64,000 bases of DNA from assembly GCF_022206305.1 (NCBI RefSeq), contig NZ_JAKOIW010000007.1, positions 204,784-268,783 of the forward strand, read 5' to 3'. This document shows, piece after piece, positions 17,141-27,270 of the stretch. Position 1 is the first letter of the stretch. The number at the start of each line of letters is the position of its first letter. The position numbers and the translations under genes were made by a program. This DNA is from Gordonia sp. 'Campus'. GTDB lineage: Bacteria; Actinomycetota; Actinomycetes; Mycobacteriales; Mycobacteriaceae. Below the pieces are notes generated by a model. That model was given only the letters and a program-made list of their open reading frames with translations, was not told where the DNA came from and ran no database searches.

Positions 17141-17156
17141 GTAACACCGCGGCAAG
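17141..17156 (+). promoter_or_regulatory. Candidate GlnR-like half-sites upstream of nitrite operon
   Basis: GTAAC-N6-GCAAG (17141-17156) resembles the first a/b half-site pair of the actinobacterial GlnR consensus (GTnAC-N6-GAAAC); the second pair is not convincing. Position upstream of nitrite assimilation genes is what one expects of a GlnR target. The evidence is weak and based on one partial match. Confidence 0.25.
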
Positions 17157-17189
17157 TCGCATTTCATGCGCCTCGCGGATAGTGGCCGC

Positions 17190-17537
17190 ATGTCGAGCAC
17201 TCCACATTTCCTGCAGGGTGTCTACGCTTTCGCCGGCACGGGGCTGACCAGGCCGGGGCCGATCGATGCTTCACTGACCTTCGTGGTCCCGTCGGGAATG
17301 ACGGCTCAGCCGTTGTATTTTCGCGGCGGCAACAGCTCCGATGAACTGATCTGCGTCACCCTGGTGCGCGACGGGTCGCCGATGCGGATGTTCCCGATGG
17401 GCGCGCGGTCGTCGGTGAACGTGCCGCTGCGTGTCGTCGAGGACGTGGATCCCGACTCGAGGCTGGAACTGGTTCTCGCTGCACCCGAAGGGGCCAGTGG
17501 TGAGGTCGTGGTCGACTTCGGGCTGGTCGTGTTCTGA
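17190..17537 (+). CDS. Small protein of the nitrite reductase operon, unknown function
   Basis: A protein of about 115 residues (ATG 17190; an in-frame ATG at 17166 is possible). It is predicted to be rich in beta strands (SLTFVVPSGMTAQPLYFRGG, LICVTLVRDG, SVNVPLRVVEDV, LELVLAAPEG, VVDFGLVVF), with no signal peptide, membrane helix or cysteine cluster. Its stop overlaps the nirB start (TGATG), so it is translated with the nitrite reductase and is probably involved in its assembly, regulation or substrate supply. I do not recognise a family. Confidence 0.6.
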   Translation: MSSTPHFLQGVYAFAGTGLTRPGPIDASLTFVVPSGMTAQPLYFRGGNSSDELICVTLVRDGSPMRMFPMGARSSVNVPLRVVEDVDPDSRLELVLAAPEGASGEVVVDFGLVVF

Positions 17538-20056
17538 TGCGCGACGACAAGTCGGCGGAGCACGGCGACAGATCTCGGGAGAAGCGTCGGCTCGTCGTCG
17601 TGGGCAACGGTATGGCCGGTGCGCGAACCGTCGAGGAGATCATCTCCCGGGGCGGTGGCGACCAGTTCGACATCACCATGATCGGCGACGAACCGTATGG
17701 CAACTACAACCGGATCATGCTCAGCCACGTGCTCGCCGGGGAGAGCAGCGTCGACGACGACGACCTCATGCTCAATCCGATGGCGTGGTACCGCGAGAAC
17801 GACGTCACGCTGTACTCCGGCGACCGTGCCGAGTCGATCGACAGGTTCGCCAAGACCGTCACCTGCGCAAGCGGTCGCATCATCGCGTTCGACGTCCTGA
17901 TCATCGCCACCGGGTCGCACACCTTCTTCCCGAACATGGACGGATTGCGTGAACCCGACGGCAAACTCGCGCGCGGGGTGTTCGGTTTCCGCACCATCGA
18001 GGACACCAACGGCATGCTGCAGATGGCGACGTCGCGAGATCACGTGCGAGCGGTCGTCATCGGGGGTGGCCTACTCGGACTCGAGGCCGCGTACGGCTTA
18101 CAGACGCAGGGCGTCAGCGTCGATGTCGTCCACTCGCCCGGGCACCTGATGAACCAGCAACTCGACGAGCGTGGTGGGCGCGTGCTGCGCAACAAGATCG
18201 AGTCGCTCGGCGTGGGTGTACACACCGGCAAGAGGACCACCTCGGTACTGCGGAACGAGAGCGGGGCCATCACGGGAGTCGGTTTCACCGACGGCGATTC
18301 GCTGCCCGCCGACATGATCGTGGTCACCGCGGGTATCCGGCCGAACGTCGAGATCGCCCGCGGTGCCGGGCTGGTCGTCGAACGCGGGATCGTCGTCGAC
18401 GACCAGATGCGCTGCGAAGACGAGGCTTTCATCTACTCGGTCGGGGAGTGCGCGCAGCACCGCAGTGAGGTGTACGGGCTGGTGGCGCCGCTGTGGGAAC
18501 AGGCTGTGGTGCTGGCCGACGTTCTGACGGGTGCGAATCCGCAGGCCGAATACCATGGTTCGCGGTTGACGACGAAACTCAAGGTCGCCGGTGTCGACGT
18601 CGCCGCGATGGGCGTCAAGGGCCCCGAGCGCGACGACGACGAGTTCGTCCAGTTCTACGAACCGCGCAACGGCGTCTACAAGAGCGTGGTGGTGCGGGAC
18701 AACAAGCTCATCGGCGCGATGCTGCTCGGGGACATCTCGAAGGTCAGCTTCCTCACCCAGGCGTTCGACGACAAGGTCCCACTGCCCGACGAACGTATCT
18801 CCATGCTGTTCGACCTCGGCACGCCCAGCGCCGAGACCGGTGCCGCCGAACTCGCCGACGACGTCCAGGTGTGCAACTGCAACGGCGTCACCAAGGGCGA
18901 CATCGTGAGCTGTGTGGCGTCGGGGTGCACCAGCGTCGGGGAGGTGTGCGCGAAGACGCGCGCGGGCAAGGGATGTGGGTCGTGCAAGGGTCTCGTCGCC
19001 GACATCGTGGAGTTCGCCGCGGGAGACTCACTGACCACGGACGCATCCGCCGAGTGGTACGTCCCGTCGATTCCGCTGACCAAACCCGAACTCATCGATG
19101 CCATCCGCCGCCAAGATCTGCGGTCGGTCAGTGAGGTGTTCGCCGAACTCGCACCCGGGGGCGAGGACGCGACCGCGAAAATGCCGGTGGCGTCGCTGCT
19201 GCGGATCATCTGGGGATCGGACTGGAAGCGCGAACCCGGTGCTCTGTTCGTGAACGATCGTGTGCATGCGAACATCCAGCGGGACGGGACCTTCTCGGTG
19301 GTGCCCCAGATGAAAGGCGGCGTCACCTCACCCGGCCAGCTCCGCAAGATCGCCGACGTCGCCGAGAAGTACTCGATCCCGATGATCAAGGCGACCGGCG
19401 GGCAGCGACTCGACCTGTTGGGCGTCAAGAAGGAAGACCTGCCCAAGGTGTGGGAGGACCTCGGCATGCCGTCGGGTTACGCCTACGGCAAGAGTTTCCG
19501 GACCGTCAAAACCTGTGTGGGCACCGACTATTGCCGGTTCGGACTCGGCGACTCCACCCAGCTCGGCATCGACATCGAGACGCGGTACCAGGGCCTCGAG
19601 TCACCCGCGAAACTCAAACTGGCCGTGACAGGTTGCCCGCGGAACTGCGCGGAGGCCCTGTGCAAGGACTTCGGCGTGGTGGCGATCGGTGACGGCAAGT
19701 GGGAGATCTACGTCGGTGGCGCTGCCGGCGCACACATTCGCAAGGGAGACGTGTTGGCGACCGTGGACTCACCTGCCGAGGTGATCCGATTGTGCGGCAT
19801 CTTCATCCAGTTCTACCGCGAACGGGGCAGGTGGCTCGAGCGGACCTACGACTTCGTGCCGCGGATCGGTATCGAAGAACTCCGGGCAATCGTCGTCGAC
19901 GACCGTGACGGGTTGGTGGCCGGCCTGCAGGAACGGATCGACGAGGCGGTGGAAGCCTACGTCGATCCGTGGCTCGACCGCGCCGCACCGAAGTCGCCCG
20001 CACAGTTCACCTCCGCGCTGCCGCTGCTTCCGCTGCCACAGGTGCCGGTGCGATGA
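17537..20056 (+). CDS. nirB: Assimilatory nitrite reductase [NAD(P)H], large subunit
   Basis: An 839-residue NirB, reducing nitrite to ammonium with six electrons from NAD(P)H. Domain order: FAD/NAD(P)H pyridine nucleotide oxidoreductase (GNGMAG near residue 18, VIGGGLLGLEAAYGL near 180); BFD-like [2Fe-2S] domain (CNCNGVTKGDI ... GKGCGSC, about 452-490); nitrite/sulfite reductase half-domain; then the siroheme/[4Fe-4S] cysteines C660 and C666 (CVGTDYC) and C700 and C704 (GCPRNC). Length matches NirB. It overlaps the small upstream gene by one base and nirD by four. The operon faces the nitrate reductase gene, giving a complete nitrate-to-ammonium route. Confidence 0.95.
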   Translation: MRDDKSAEHGDRSREKRRLVVVGNGMAGARTVEEIISRGGGDQFDITMIGDEPYGNYNRIMLSHVLAGESSVDDDDLMLNPMAWYRENDVTLYSGDRAESIDRFAKTVTCASGRIIAFDVLIIATGSHTFFPNMDGLREPDGKLARGVFGFRTIEDTNGMLQMATSRDHVRAVVIGGGLLGLEAAYGLQTQGVSVDVVHSPGHLMNQQLDERGGRVLRNKIESLGVGVHTGKRTTSVLRNESGAITGVGFTDGDSLPADMIVVTAGIRPNVEIARGAGLVVERGIVVDDQMRCEDEAFIYSVGECAQHRSEVYGLVAPLWEQAVVLADVLTGANPQAEYHGSRLTTKLKVAGVDVAAMGVKGPERDDDEFVQFYEPRNGVYKSVVVRDNKLIGAMLLGDISKVSFLTQAFDDKVPLPDERISMLFDLGTPSAETGAAELADDVQVCNCNGVTKGDIVSCVASGCTSVGEVCAKTRAGKGCGSCKGLVADIVEFAAGDSLTTDASAEWYVPSIPLTKPELIDAIRRQDLRSVSEVFAELAPGGEDATAKMPVASLLRIIWGSDWKREPGALFVNDRVHANIQRDGTFSVVPQMKGGVTSPGQLRKIADVAEKYSIPMIKATGGQRLDLLGVKKEDLPKVWEDLGMPSGYAYGKSFRTVKTCVGTDYCRFGLGDSTQLGIDIETRYQGLESPAKLKLAVTGCPRNCAEALCKDFGVVAIGDGKWEIYVGGAAGAHIRKGDVLATVDSPAEVIRLCGIFIQFYRERGRWLERTYDFVPRIGIEELRAIVVDDRDGLVAGLQERIDEAVEAYVDPWLDRAAPKSPAQFTSALPLLPLPQVPVR

Positions 20057-20376
20057 CGAGCGTGTCGGCCGACCCGGGCGTCGTGATCGGACTCGTCGAG
20101 GACCTGCACATCGGCGAGAGCCGGGCATACGCGGTGCACGGCAGGCAGATCGCCGTGTTCCGCCTCACCGACGGCACGCTGCGCGCCACGGACGCGGTGT
20201 GTCCACACCGCGGCGGACCGCTGGCCGACGGCCAGTTCGATCTCTCAAAGGTCGTCTGCCCGCTGCACCAGTACGCTTTCGGGTTCGCCGACGGAGGGTG
20301 CACCTCCGAGGACGTCGGCGGCGTCGGTGTGCACCGCGTCGAGGAACGAGGCGGCGAGATCGTTCTCTGGCTCTAG
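20053..20376 (+). CDS. nirD: Nitrite reductase small subunit, Rieske type
   Basis: A 107-residue Rieske [2Fe-2S] protein with both ligand pairs present, C-x-H in VCPHRGGPL and C-x-x-H in VCPLHQYAF. Many enterobacterial NirD proteins lack these ligands, so here the subunit can carry a cluster. It partners NirB in the cytoplasm. The start overlaps the nirB stop (ATGA). The gene ends 15 bases before repeat copy C, which probably stops transcription coming from both sides. Confidence 0.92.
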   Translation: MTSVSADPGVVIGLVEDLHIGESRAYAVHGRQIAVFRLTDGTLRATDAVCPHRGGPLADGQFDLSKVVCPLHQYAFGFADGGCTSEDVGGVGVHRVEERGGEIVLWL

Positions 20377-20391
20377 GGTCGCGCCCGCTCG

Positions 20392-20464
20392 GACAAACCC
20401 ACCACCGATGGACACATCCACACTCGCTCGGGGGGTGGATGTGTCCATCGGTGGTGGGTTTGCG
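20392..20464. repeat. 73-bp palindromic repeat, copy C
   Basis: The most perfect copy: a 28-base arm (ACAAACCCACCACCGATGGA...CATCCAC region) matches its partner except for the two outermost bases. It sits between the convergent stops of nirD and the nitrate reductase gene. Same length and arms as the copies at 12018 and 13055. Confidence 0.88.
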
Positions 20465-20482
20465 GGTGGAGTGCTCTGCTCC

Positions 20483-23400
20483 TCAGTACACGTCCCGCAC
20501 GTAGCGCTTGTCGGCGGCGAGGGCCTTGACGTAGGCCTCGGCGCCGGCGGGGGAGCGTCGACCGTATTGCGCCACAATTCCTTTCAGGGCGGCGTCGACG
20601 TCCTTGGCCATACGTGTGGCGTCGCCGCAGACGTACACGTGCGCTCCGTCGTGAAGCCACTGGTACAGCTCTTCGCCGTGTTCACGCATACGGTCCTGCA
20701 CGTAGATCTTGTGGTCCTGGTCGCGAGAGAACGCGACGTCGAGGCGTGTCAGCAGGCCGTCGCCGAGCATGGTCGTGAGCTCGTCGCGGTAGTAGAAGTC
20801 GGTCGCGGAATACTGCTCGCCGAAGAACAGCCAGTTCTTCCCGCTGTGGCCCAGTGCCTCTCGCTCCCGCAGGAATCCGCGGAACGGGGCGATGCCGGTG
20901 CCGGGCCCGATCATGATCATCGGGGTGTCCGGGTCCGCCGGTGGACGGAAATGGCTGGTGGAGGTGACGAACACACCGACTTCGTCCTCGGCGCGGTCGG
21001 CGAGGAACGTCGAACAGACACCGCCGCGCGGGGTTCCGTACAGGTTGTATCGCACCGCCGACACCGTGAGTTGTACCTCGTTCGGGCTCTCGAGTGGGCT
21101 CGACGAGATCGAGTAGGAGCGGGGAACGATCGGCTTGAGGACCTGCATCCACTCCTCGACGTCGGCGGCGACGGGGTGATCGGCCAGGATGTCGACCGAC
21201 TGCCTGCCCCACGACCAGTCGTTGAACTGCTGGCGATTACCGGGCGCCGCGAGGGTCTGGAGGTTGCCGGAACCCGTGCGGTCGCCGACGAAACGCGCGA
21301 GATCCGGGGTCACGCGAGCGAATTCGAGTCGTTCGCGCAACGCCGTATGCAGGGGCATTGCGTCGCCGCCGACCGTCACCGGCGTATCACTGTCCAGCCC
21401 GGTGCGCGTGAGGAACTCCTCGACGAGTGCGGGGTCGTTGTGCGGCCACACACCGAGTGCGTCACCGGCCTGATAGGTCAGGGTGTCGGCCGGGAGCCGG
21501 AACCCGAAGTTGCGCACGTCCTTCGCCGATCCGGCTCCATTGAGTCTGTCGTTGCGGACGAGTGAGGTGATCAGCGGCTTCTTGCGCGAGTAGGCCGGTG
21601 CGGAGCGGACCGACGGTGCGGCCGCGGAGTCGGCCGGTTCGCTGACGACGGTGACCCGGTCGGCGGTCACCTCCGACGTCGGCGCCTTGTTGCCCAAGCT
21701 GATCGCCCGGATGACATCGTTCAGCCATCCGCCGGCCGTCTCCTCGAAGTCGGGTTCGCAATCGACCCGGTCGACGAGCCGACGACCGCCGAGTTCGCCG
21801 ATCCGCGCATCGAGCTTTCGGCCGTGACCGCAGAAGTCGTCGTAGTTGGAATCTCCCAGCGCCAGAACGGCATAGTCGATCCCGGACAGGTCCGGCGCAT
21901 CGTCGGAGTTCAGCGCATCCCAGAACGACGACCCGTTGTCGGGCGGGTCCCCGTCGCCGGTGGTCGACGTGACGAACAGGGCGGTGCCACGCAGTTCGTC
22001 GACCGCCACGTCGTCCATCGACTTGGCATCGACGTTGCGCCCGCTGGCTTTCACGCGTTCGGCGGCTTCGGCGGCGAGTTCCTCGGCGTTGCCCATCTGC
22101 GACGCCCACAGCACGGTGACCGTGTCGGCGGGTGCCTGCGTCGGGGTCGGATCGGATCCGGGCCCCGGCGAGTCGGCATCTGCTTCGGCGCGCGAGTACA
22201 TGCCGGCAAGGAGGCCGGACACCCACATCCGGACCTCGTCTCGTAGCGGAGCGTCGGTCGGAACGGTCGGCACCCCGGCGCGTCCGGCCTCGAGTCCGGT
22301 GGCCATGCCCGCCAGGTACAGCATCTCCGCGGGCAGCAGATCGGGACGCGGTACGTCCGGAACCCCCAGCGCCACGGCGAGTTCCGAGGCGCCATCGGAT
22401 TTCCCGGCGTGCGGTGACGGTGTCGGTGAACCGACCACCCGGGTCAGGGTCACGGCACACACTTTCAACTCGGGCTGCTGGGAGAGCGGGTCCACTGCGT
22501 CCGAGGTGACCGCGTTGATCGCGAGATGCTCGCCGAAGACGTCGTTCCAGTGGAAGGGGACGAAGCAGTTCCCCGGGCGGACACGGTCGGAGATGCGGGC
22601 GGGCAACACCGCTCGTCCGCGGCGCGAGGCCACCTCGACCTTGTCCTTCGGCGAGACACCCATCCGTTCGGCATCCGCGGGATGCAGTTCGACGAACGGT
22701 TCGGGGTTGAGTTTGTTGAGCTTGGCGACCCGACCGGTCTTGGTCATGGTGTGCCACTGGTGCGGCAACCGCCCGGTGTTGAGCAGGAACGGGTAGTCGT
22801 CGTCGGGCATCTCGTCGGGATCGATGTGCGGCCGGGCGAAGAACTGGGCACGACGCGTCGGCGTGGCGAAGGCCAGGCGCGGCACCGAGCCGTCGTCGAG
22901 CCGGTGCAGAGTCTGGCTTCGACCGTCGTTGAGGTATCGGATCGGGTTGCGGGACGAGATGTCTGACGGATCGGGCGCAGCGTCGTCGACGGGCGGGGAC
23001 GGCCACTGCACCGGCGTCCGGCTAAGTCGGTCGTAGGTGATCCCACGCAGGTCATACCCGGTGTTGGGGTTGGCGAAGCGTTTGATCTCCTCGAACACCT
23101 CCTCGGCGCTGGAGTAGTCGAACGCGTGGGCGTAGCCCATCTCGGAGGCGATCCGGGCGATGAGCTTCCAGTCCGGGATCGCCTGCCCGGGCGCCGACAG
23201 CGCCGGCTCGAACAGCGTGAGATTCCGTTCCGAATTGACCATCACCCCGGTCGATTCCGACCACAGCGTCGCGGGCAGGACCACGTCGGCGTACTGATTG
23301 GTCTCGGTCTCGGCGAAGGTGTCCTGGGTGATGACGAGGTCGGCACGTTCGAGTCCCTCGATCACCGTCTTCCGATTACCCACCGAGGCAACCGGATTGG

Positions 23401-24694
23401 TACAGATGATCCAGCACGCCTTGATGTCCCCGTCGGCCATCCGACGGAACATGTCGACGGTCCCGCCACCGACGTCGGTGCGCAGTGTCCCGGCCGGGAG
23501 TTCCCACACGTCCTCGACGAACTCCCGATCGGCGTCGGAGACCAGCGCCCGCTGACCGGGCAGACCCGGCCCCATGTAACCCATCTCGCGACCGCCCATG
23601 GCGTTCGGCTGGCCGGTCAGCGAGAACGGTCCACTCCCGGTACGGCAGATGGCGCCGGTCGCGAGGTGGAGGTTGATGAGCGCGTTGGTGTTCCACGTTC
23701 CGTGCGTCGACTGGTTGAGCCCCATCGTCCAGCAACTCATCCAGTTGCCCGCGGTCCCGATGATCTCGGCGGCGGCGCGCAGATCGGCGGCGTCGATACC
23801 GGTGATGGCCTCGACGACGTCGGGTGGGTACTGGGCGGCGAAGTCCGGCATCTGCTCGAAGCCGTCGGTGAACGATTCGATGAACTCGTCGTCGAGGTGA
23901 CCGCCGTCGATGAGCAGATGCAACAGGCCGTTGAGCAGGGCGAGGTCGGTACCCGACTTGATCTGCAGGAACAGGTCGGCCTTGTCGGCGGTGGCGGTAC
24001 GACGCGGATCGATGACGATGAGTTTCGCGCCGGCCTTGACGCGGTCCATCATCCGCAGGAACAGGATCGGATGGCAGTCGGCCATGTTGGCGCCGATGAC
24101 GAGGAAGACGTCGGCATGGTCGAAGTCCTCGTACGACCCGGGCGGTCCGTCAGAACCCAGCGACAGCTTGTAACCGGTGCCCGCGCTGGCCATGCAGAGT
24201 CGTGAGTTGGATTCGATGTGGGTGGTGCGGACAAACCCCTTGGCCAACTTGTTGGACAGATACTGCGCTTCGAGCGACATCTGACCAGACACGTACAGCG
24301 CAACCGCATCGGGTCCGTGCTCGTCGACGATCGCCCGGAGTCGGCGAGCGGTGTCGGAGATGACGGCGTCGAGGTCGGCGGGCCGGAGCTGACCGCCGCG
24401 GTCGTCGCGGACCAGGGGAGTGTGCAGGCGGCCACCGGCCGCGAGCATGTCGGCCGTCGTCGAACCCTTGGTGCACAGACGCCCGAAGTTGGTGGGGTGA
24501 TCGGCACGCCCGACCGTCTTGGTGACCCGGTCGGAGTCCTCGTCGACCTTCATCTCCATGCCGCAACCCACGCCGCAGTAGGCGCAGAGGGTCATCACCG
24601 ATTTGGAGACAACGGAGCGAGTGGGTGCGGGGACGGTCACGGCTCCCAGCGTCGGAGCCGCATGTTTCGCGACCCGAAGCCCGGCGTTACGCAT
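20483..24694 (-). CDS. Assimilatory nitrate reductase fused to CysJ-like flavoprotein reductase
   Basis: A 1403-residue fusion. Residues 30-770 are a molybdopterin nitrate reductase of the NasA/NarB type: N-terminal [4Fe-4S] ligands C37, C40, C44 and C74, bis-MGD domains ([25 protein letters not shown] region) and a C-terminal dinucleotide-binding barrel. From about 855 a flavodoxin domain starts ([16 protein letters not shown]), and from about 1045 a CysJ/P450-reductase-type FAD and NADPH module ([29 protein letters not shown]) ending RYVRDVY as in CysJ. The enzyme can thus take electrons from NADPH directly to reduce nitrate to nitrite. Such fusions are known in actinobacteria. It is convergent with nirBD. 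Confidence 0.93.
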   Translation of the reverse strand: MRNAGLRVAKHAAPTLGAVTVPAPTRSVVSKSVMTLCAYCGVGCGMEMKVDEDSDRVTKTVGRADHPTNFGRLCTKGSTTADMLAAGGRLHTPLVRDDRGGQLRPADLDAVISDTARRLRAIVDEHGPDAVALYVSGQMSLEAQYLSNKLAKGFVRTTHIESNSRLCMASAGTGYKLSLGSDGPPGSYEDFDHADVFLVIGANMADCHPILFLRMMDRVKAGAKLIVIDPRRTATADKADLFLQIKSGTDLALLNGLLHLLIDGGHLDDEFIESFTDGFEQMPDFAAQYPPDVVEAITGIDAADLRAAAEIIGTAGNWMSCWTMGLNQSTHGTWNTNALINLHLATGAICRTGSGPFSLTGQPNAMGGREMGYMGPGLPGQRALVSDADREFVEDVWELPAGTLRTDVGGGTVDMFRRMADGDIKACWIICTNPVASVGNRKTVIEGLERADLVITQDTFAETETNQYADVVLPATLWSESTGVMVNSERNLTLFEPALSAPGQAIPDWKLIARIASEMGYAHAFDYSSAEEVFEEIKRFANPNTGYDLRGITYDRLSRTPVQWPSPPVDDAAPDPSDISSRNPIRYLNDGRSQTLHRLDDGSVPRLAFATPTRRAQFFARPHIDPDEMPDDDYPFLLNTGRLPHQWHTMTKTGRVAKLNKLNPEPFVELHPADAERMGVSPKDKVEVASRRGRAVLPARISDRVRPGNCFVPFHWNDVFGEHLAINAVTSDAVDPLSQQPELKVCAVTLTRVVGSPTPSPHAGKSDGASELAVALGVPDVPRPDLLPAEMLYLAGMATGLEAGRAGVPTVPTDAPLRDEVRMWVSGLLAGMYSRAEADADSPGPGSDPTPTQAPADTVTVLWASQMGNAEELAAEAAERVKASGRNVDAKSMDDVAVDELRGTALFVTSTTGDGDPPDNGSSFWDALNSDDAPDLSGIDYAVLALGDSNYDDFCGHGRKLDARIGELGGRRLVDRVDCEPDFEETAGGWLNDVIRAISLGNKAPTSEVTADRVTVVSEPADSAAAPSVRSAPAYSRKKPLITSLVRNDRLNGAGSAKDVRNFGFRLPADTLTYQAGDALGVWPHNDPALVEEFLTRTGLDSDTPVTVGGDAMPLHTALRERLEFARVTPDLARFVGDRTGSGNLQTLAAPGNRQQFNDWSWGRQSVDILADHPVAADVEEWMQVLKPIVPRSYSISSSPLESPNEVQLTVSAVRYNLYGTPRGGVCSTFLADRAEDEVGVFVTSTSHFRPPADPDTPMIMIGPGTGIAPFRGFLREREALGHSGKNWLFFGEQYSATDFYYRDELTTMLGDGLLTRLDVAFSRDQDHKIYVQDRMREHGEELYQWLHDGAHVYVCGDATRMAKDVDAALKGIVAQYGRRSPAGAEAYVKALAADKRYVRDVY

Positions 24695-24796
24695 CCATCA
24701 ACTTGACCTCACAGGGCGTCGCGCGGGGTGTGAAAGAGGTCCGGAACCGCAGGTGAGCCCTGATATGGTCAGTTCACCGCACGGGTTTCGGCGTTG

Positions 24797-24815
24797 CTCA
24801 GCCCTATCTCAGCCG
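24797..24815 (+). promoter_or_regulatory. Candidate MprA box upstream of mprA
   Basis: Two 8-base direct repeats, CTCAGCCC (24797-24804) and CTCAGCCG (24808-24815), are separated by exactly three bases (TAT). This is the layout I recall for the mycobacterial MprA box (two 8-bp direct repeats with a 3-bp spacer). It lies 21 bases before the mprA ATG, consistent with autoregulation. Confidence 0.6.
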
Positions 24816-24835
24816 AGGTGGATAAGACTGTATCC

Positions 24836-25522
24836 ATGCGCATCCTCGTGGTCGACGACGACCGGGCCGTCCGGGAGTCGTTGCGACGGTCGCTCACCTT
24901 CAACGGATACAGCGTCGAGACAGCAGGCGACGGTATCGAGGCACTCGAGAAGATACTGGCCGACCGGCCAGATGTCGCGATCCTCGACGTCATGATGCCC
25001 CGCCTCGACGGCCTCGAGGTCTGTCGCCGACTCCGTTCCGCCGGTGACGACCTGCCCATCCTCGTGTTGACCGCCCGGGACTCGGTGTCCGAACGGGTCT
25101 CCGGTCTCGACGCCGGAGCCGACGACTACCTGCCCAAGCCCTTCGCCCTCGAGGAACTCCTGGCACGACTCCGGGCACTGTTGCGTCGTGCCTCACCGGA
25201 CGACGACGCCGACAACGAGACCCTCACGTTCGCCGACCTCTCGCTCGACCCGGTGACCCGCGACGTCACCCGCGGGGAGCGTTCCATCAGCCTCACGCGC
25301 ACCGAGTTCGCACTGCTCGAGATGCTGATGGCCAATCCGCGTCGCGTGCTGTCACGCAGCCGCATTCTCGAAGAGGTGTGGGGATACGACTTCCCGACCT
25401 CCGGGAACGCGCTCGAGGTCTACGTCGGTTATCTCCGCCGCAAGACCGAGGCCGATGGCGAGTCGCGACTGATCCACACCGTGCGCGGCGTCGGATACGT
25501 GTTGCGGGAGACGCCGCCCTAG
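24836..25522 (+). CDS. mprA: Two-component response regulator MprA
   Basis: A 228-residue OmpR-family regulator. Receiver: acidic pocket D7-D8, phosphoacceptor D51 in [13 protein letters not shown] in LVLTARD and K in YLPKPF. A winged helix follows from about residue 130 ([44 protein letters not shown]). The length and the order mprA-mprB-pepD-moaB2 match the M. tuberculosis Rv0981-Rv0984 locus, where MprA controls envelope stress genes including sigE and pepD. The stop overlaps the kinase GTG (TAGTG). A candidate MprA box precedes it. Confidence 0.93.
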   Translation: MRILVVDDDRAVRESLRRSLTFNGYSVETAGDGIEALEKILADRPDVAILDVMMPRLDGLEVCRRLRSAGDDLPILVLTARDSVSERVSGLDAGADDYLPKPFALEELLARLRALLRRASPDDDADNETLTFADLSLDPVTRDVTRGERSISLTRTEFALLEMLMANPRRVLSRSRILEEVWGYDFPTSGNALEVYVGYLRRKTEADGESRLIHTVRGVGYVLRETPP

Positions 25523-27063
25523 TGGGCAGGTCGTCGGACCCGGCGTCGACGCCGACCACCGGGGCCCGGTTTCCGCTGCGCGACCGAATCGCCCAGGCGC
25601 TGACCGGCAATGCGGCAGGTGCGGGCGGTTCGGCGGAGAAGGAGATGCGTGCGCCGATGCCGCTCACGCGTGCGGTGTCGCTGCGCACGCGTGTGACCAT
25701 CCTGTCTGCCACCGTCGTCCTGGTCTCGGTGAGTCTCATGGCCGCCGCGGCGTATTTCGTCGTCTACCGGGCGATGTACAACGACGTCGATCAACAACTG
25801 GAGAGCCGCGCCGACGGCATGGCGGCCCTGGCGCGTGCCGGTGTCCTACGCAACCAGCCCGAACAGCTGGTGGCGGGAACGGTGTTCTCCACCAACATCT
25901 CCATCGCGCTGGTCACCCCCAGCGGCGAGACCTACCTCATCGGGCAGGTGCCGTTCGAGGACGTCGAACGCGGGATCGTGCGCTCGCCTTCGGTTCCCGG
26001 CTCCAACAAGCAGAGTCTGCGCACCACGCGCAACCAGCGGGTCCTCACCCGCAAACTCGACGACGGCAACACCCTTGTGCTGGCGCAGAGCCTGATCCAG
26101 ACCGATCGGACACTGAAACGGTTGGCCTGGGTGTTGTTCGTGGTGGGTTGCGGCGGAGTCGCTCTCGCGGCCCTGGCGGGGACGACGGTCGCGCGTGCCG
26201 GACTGCGCCCGGTCGCACGGCTCAACCGGGCCGTCGAACGGGTCGCCCGCACCAACGATCTCACCCCGATCCCGGTGACCGGCAATGACGAATTGGCGCG
26301 CCTGACCGTCAGTTTCAACGCCATGCTCAGGGCACTCGACGAATCACGGGATCGCCAGGCGCGTCTCGTCGCCGACGCCGGGCACGAGTTGCGCACCCCG
26401 CTGACCTCGCTGCGGACCAATCTCGAACTGCTCATCGCCGCCAGCCGGCCGGGAGCCCGCGAGGTACCCGAACAGGACATGGTCGAGCTGCGGTCCGACG
26501 TCATGGCCCAGATCGAGGAGTTGTCCACGCTGGTGGGCGATCTCGTCGATCTCGCGCGCGAGGATGCGCCCGAGGTCATCTACGAGGAGGTCGACCTGGC
26601 CGAGGTCGTCGAGCAGTCACTCGAACGAGTTCGACGCCGCCGCAACGACGTCGAGTTCGACGTAGACCTCTCACCGTGGTTCGTGTTCGGCGAACAGCAC
26701 GGACTGTCGCGTGCGGTGCTGAACGTGCTGGACAACGCGGCCAAGTGGAGTCCGCCGGGCCGCACCGTGAGCGTCGCCCTGACGCAGGTCGGGATGTCGA
26801 GCGCCGAACTCATCGTCGCCGACGCCGGACCGGGGATCCCGGAGGAGGACCGCGAACTGGTCTTCGAGCGGTTCTACCGATCGACGCAGTCGCGGTCGAT
26901 GCCGGGATCGGGTCTGGGACTGGCGATCGTGCGTCAGGTGGTCGAACGACACGGCGGCCGCGTCGCCGCCGACACCTCACCCCTCGGCGGCGCGCTCATC
27001 CGGATGACGCTGCCGGGTCGTGCGACGGCCGCGGAACCATCTCCCCAGGTGATTCGTCAGTAG
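25522..27063 (+). CDS. mprB: Envelope-stress sensor histidine kinase MprB
   Basis: A 513-residue membrane kinase. A cytoplasmic leader of about 50 residues precedes helix 1 (near 58-80). The extracytoplasmic sensor domain of about 115 residues is followed by helix 2 (LAWVLFVVGCGGVALAALAG), HAMP, then the dimerisation helix with H288 in DAGHELRTPLTSL and the ATPase boxes N (VLNVLDNAAKWSP), G1 (VADAGPGIPEED) and G2 (GSGLGLAIV). The start is GTG 25522, overlapping the mprA stop by one base. In mycobacteria MprB senses envelope damage and is bound by DnaK outside the membrane; that role is inferred by orthology. Confidence 0.92.
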   Translation: MGRSSDPASTPTTGARFPLRDRIAQALTGNAAGAGGSAEKEMRAPMPLTRAVSLRTRVTILSATVVLVSVSLMAAAAYFVVYRAMYNDVDQQLESRADGMAALARAGVLRNQPEQLVAGTVFSTNISIALVTPSGETYLIGQVPFEDVERGIVRSPSVPGSNKQSLRTTRNQRVLTRKLDDGNTLVLAQSLIQTDRTLKRLAWVLFVVGCGGVALAALAGTTVARAGLRPVARLNRAVERVARTNDLTPIPVTGNDELARLTVSFNAMLRALDESRDRQARLVADAGHELRTPLTSLRTNLELLIAASRPGAREVPEQDMVELRSDVMAQIEELSTLVGDLVDLAREDAPEVIYEEVDLAEVVEQSLERVRRRRNDVEFDVDLSPWFVFGEQHGLSRAVLNVLDNAAKWSPPGRTVSVALTQVGMSSAELIVADAGPGIPEEDRELVFERFYRSTQSRSMPGSGLGLAIVRQVVERHGGRVAADTSPLGGALIRMTLPGRATAAEPSPQVIRQ

Positions 27064-27270
27064 AGGAGAAGCGCCTGACACCGGACCCCGATCGCCACCC
27101 GGCACGACTACGAATTGCTGCGTGCGCACCCGGTGTGACCTGGTCATCGATCACCTAGGGTTGACCGGAGGCGCAGTCAGGGTACGACGGCCGAGGTGTT
27201 CCGGCCCCGTCCCAGCCATCGGAAGACACCACACCGGCACAGCGGCCGGATCGACGAGGAAGAGACGAAG

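Noticed and set aside
20327..24205. Long plus-strand open frames opposite the nitrate reductase fusion
   Set aside because: They run antisense to the fully recognisable Mo-flavoprotein and have no motif or ribosome site of their own.
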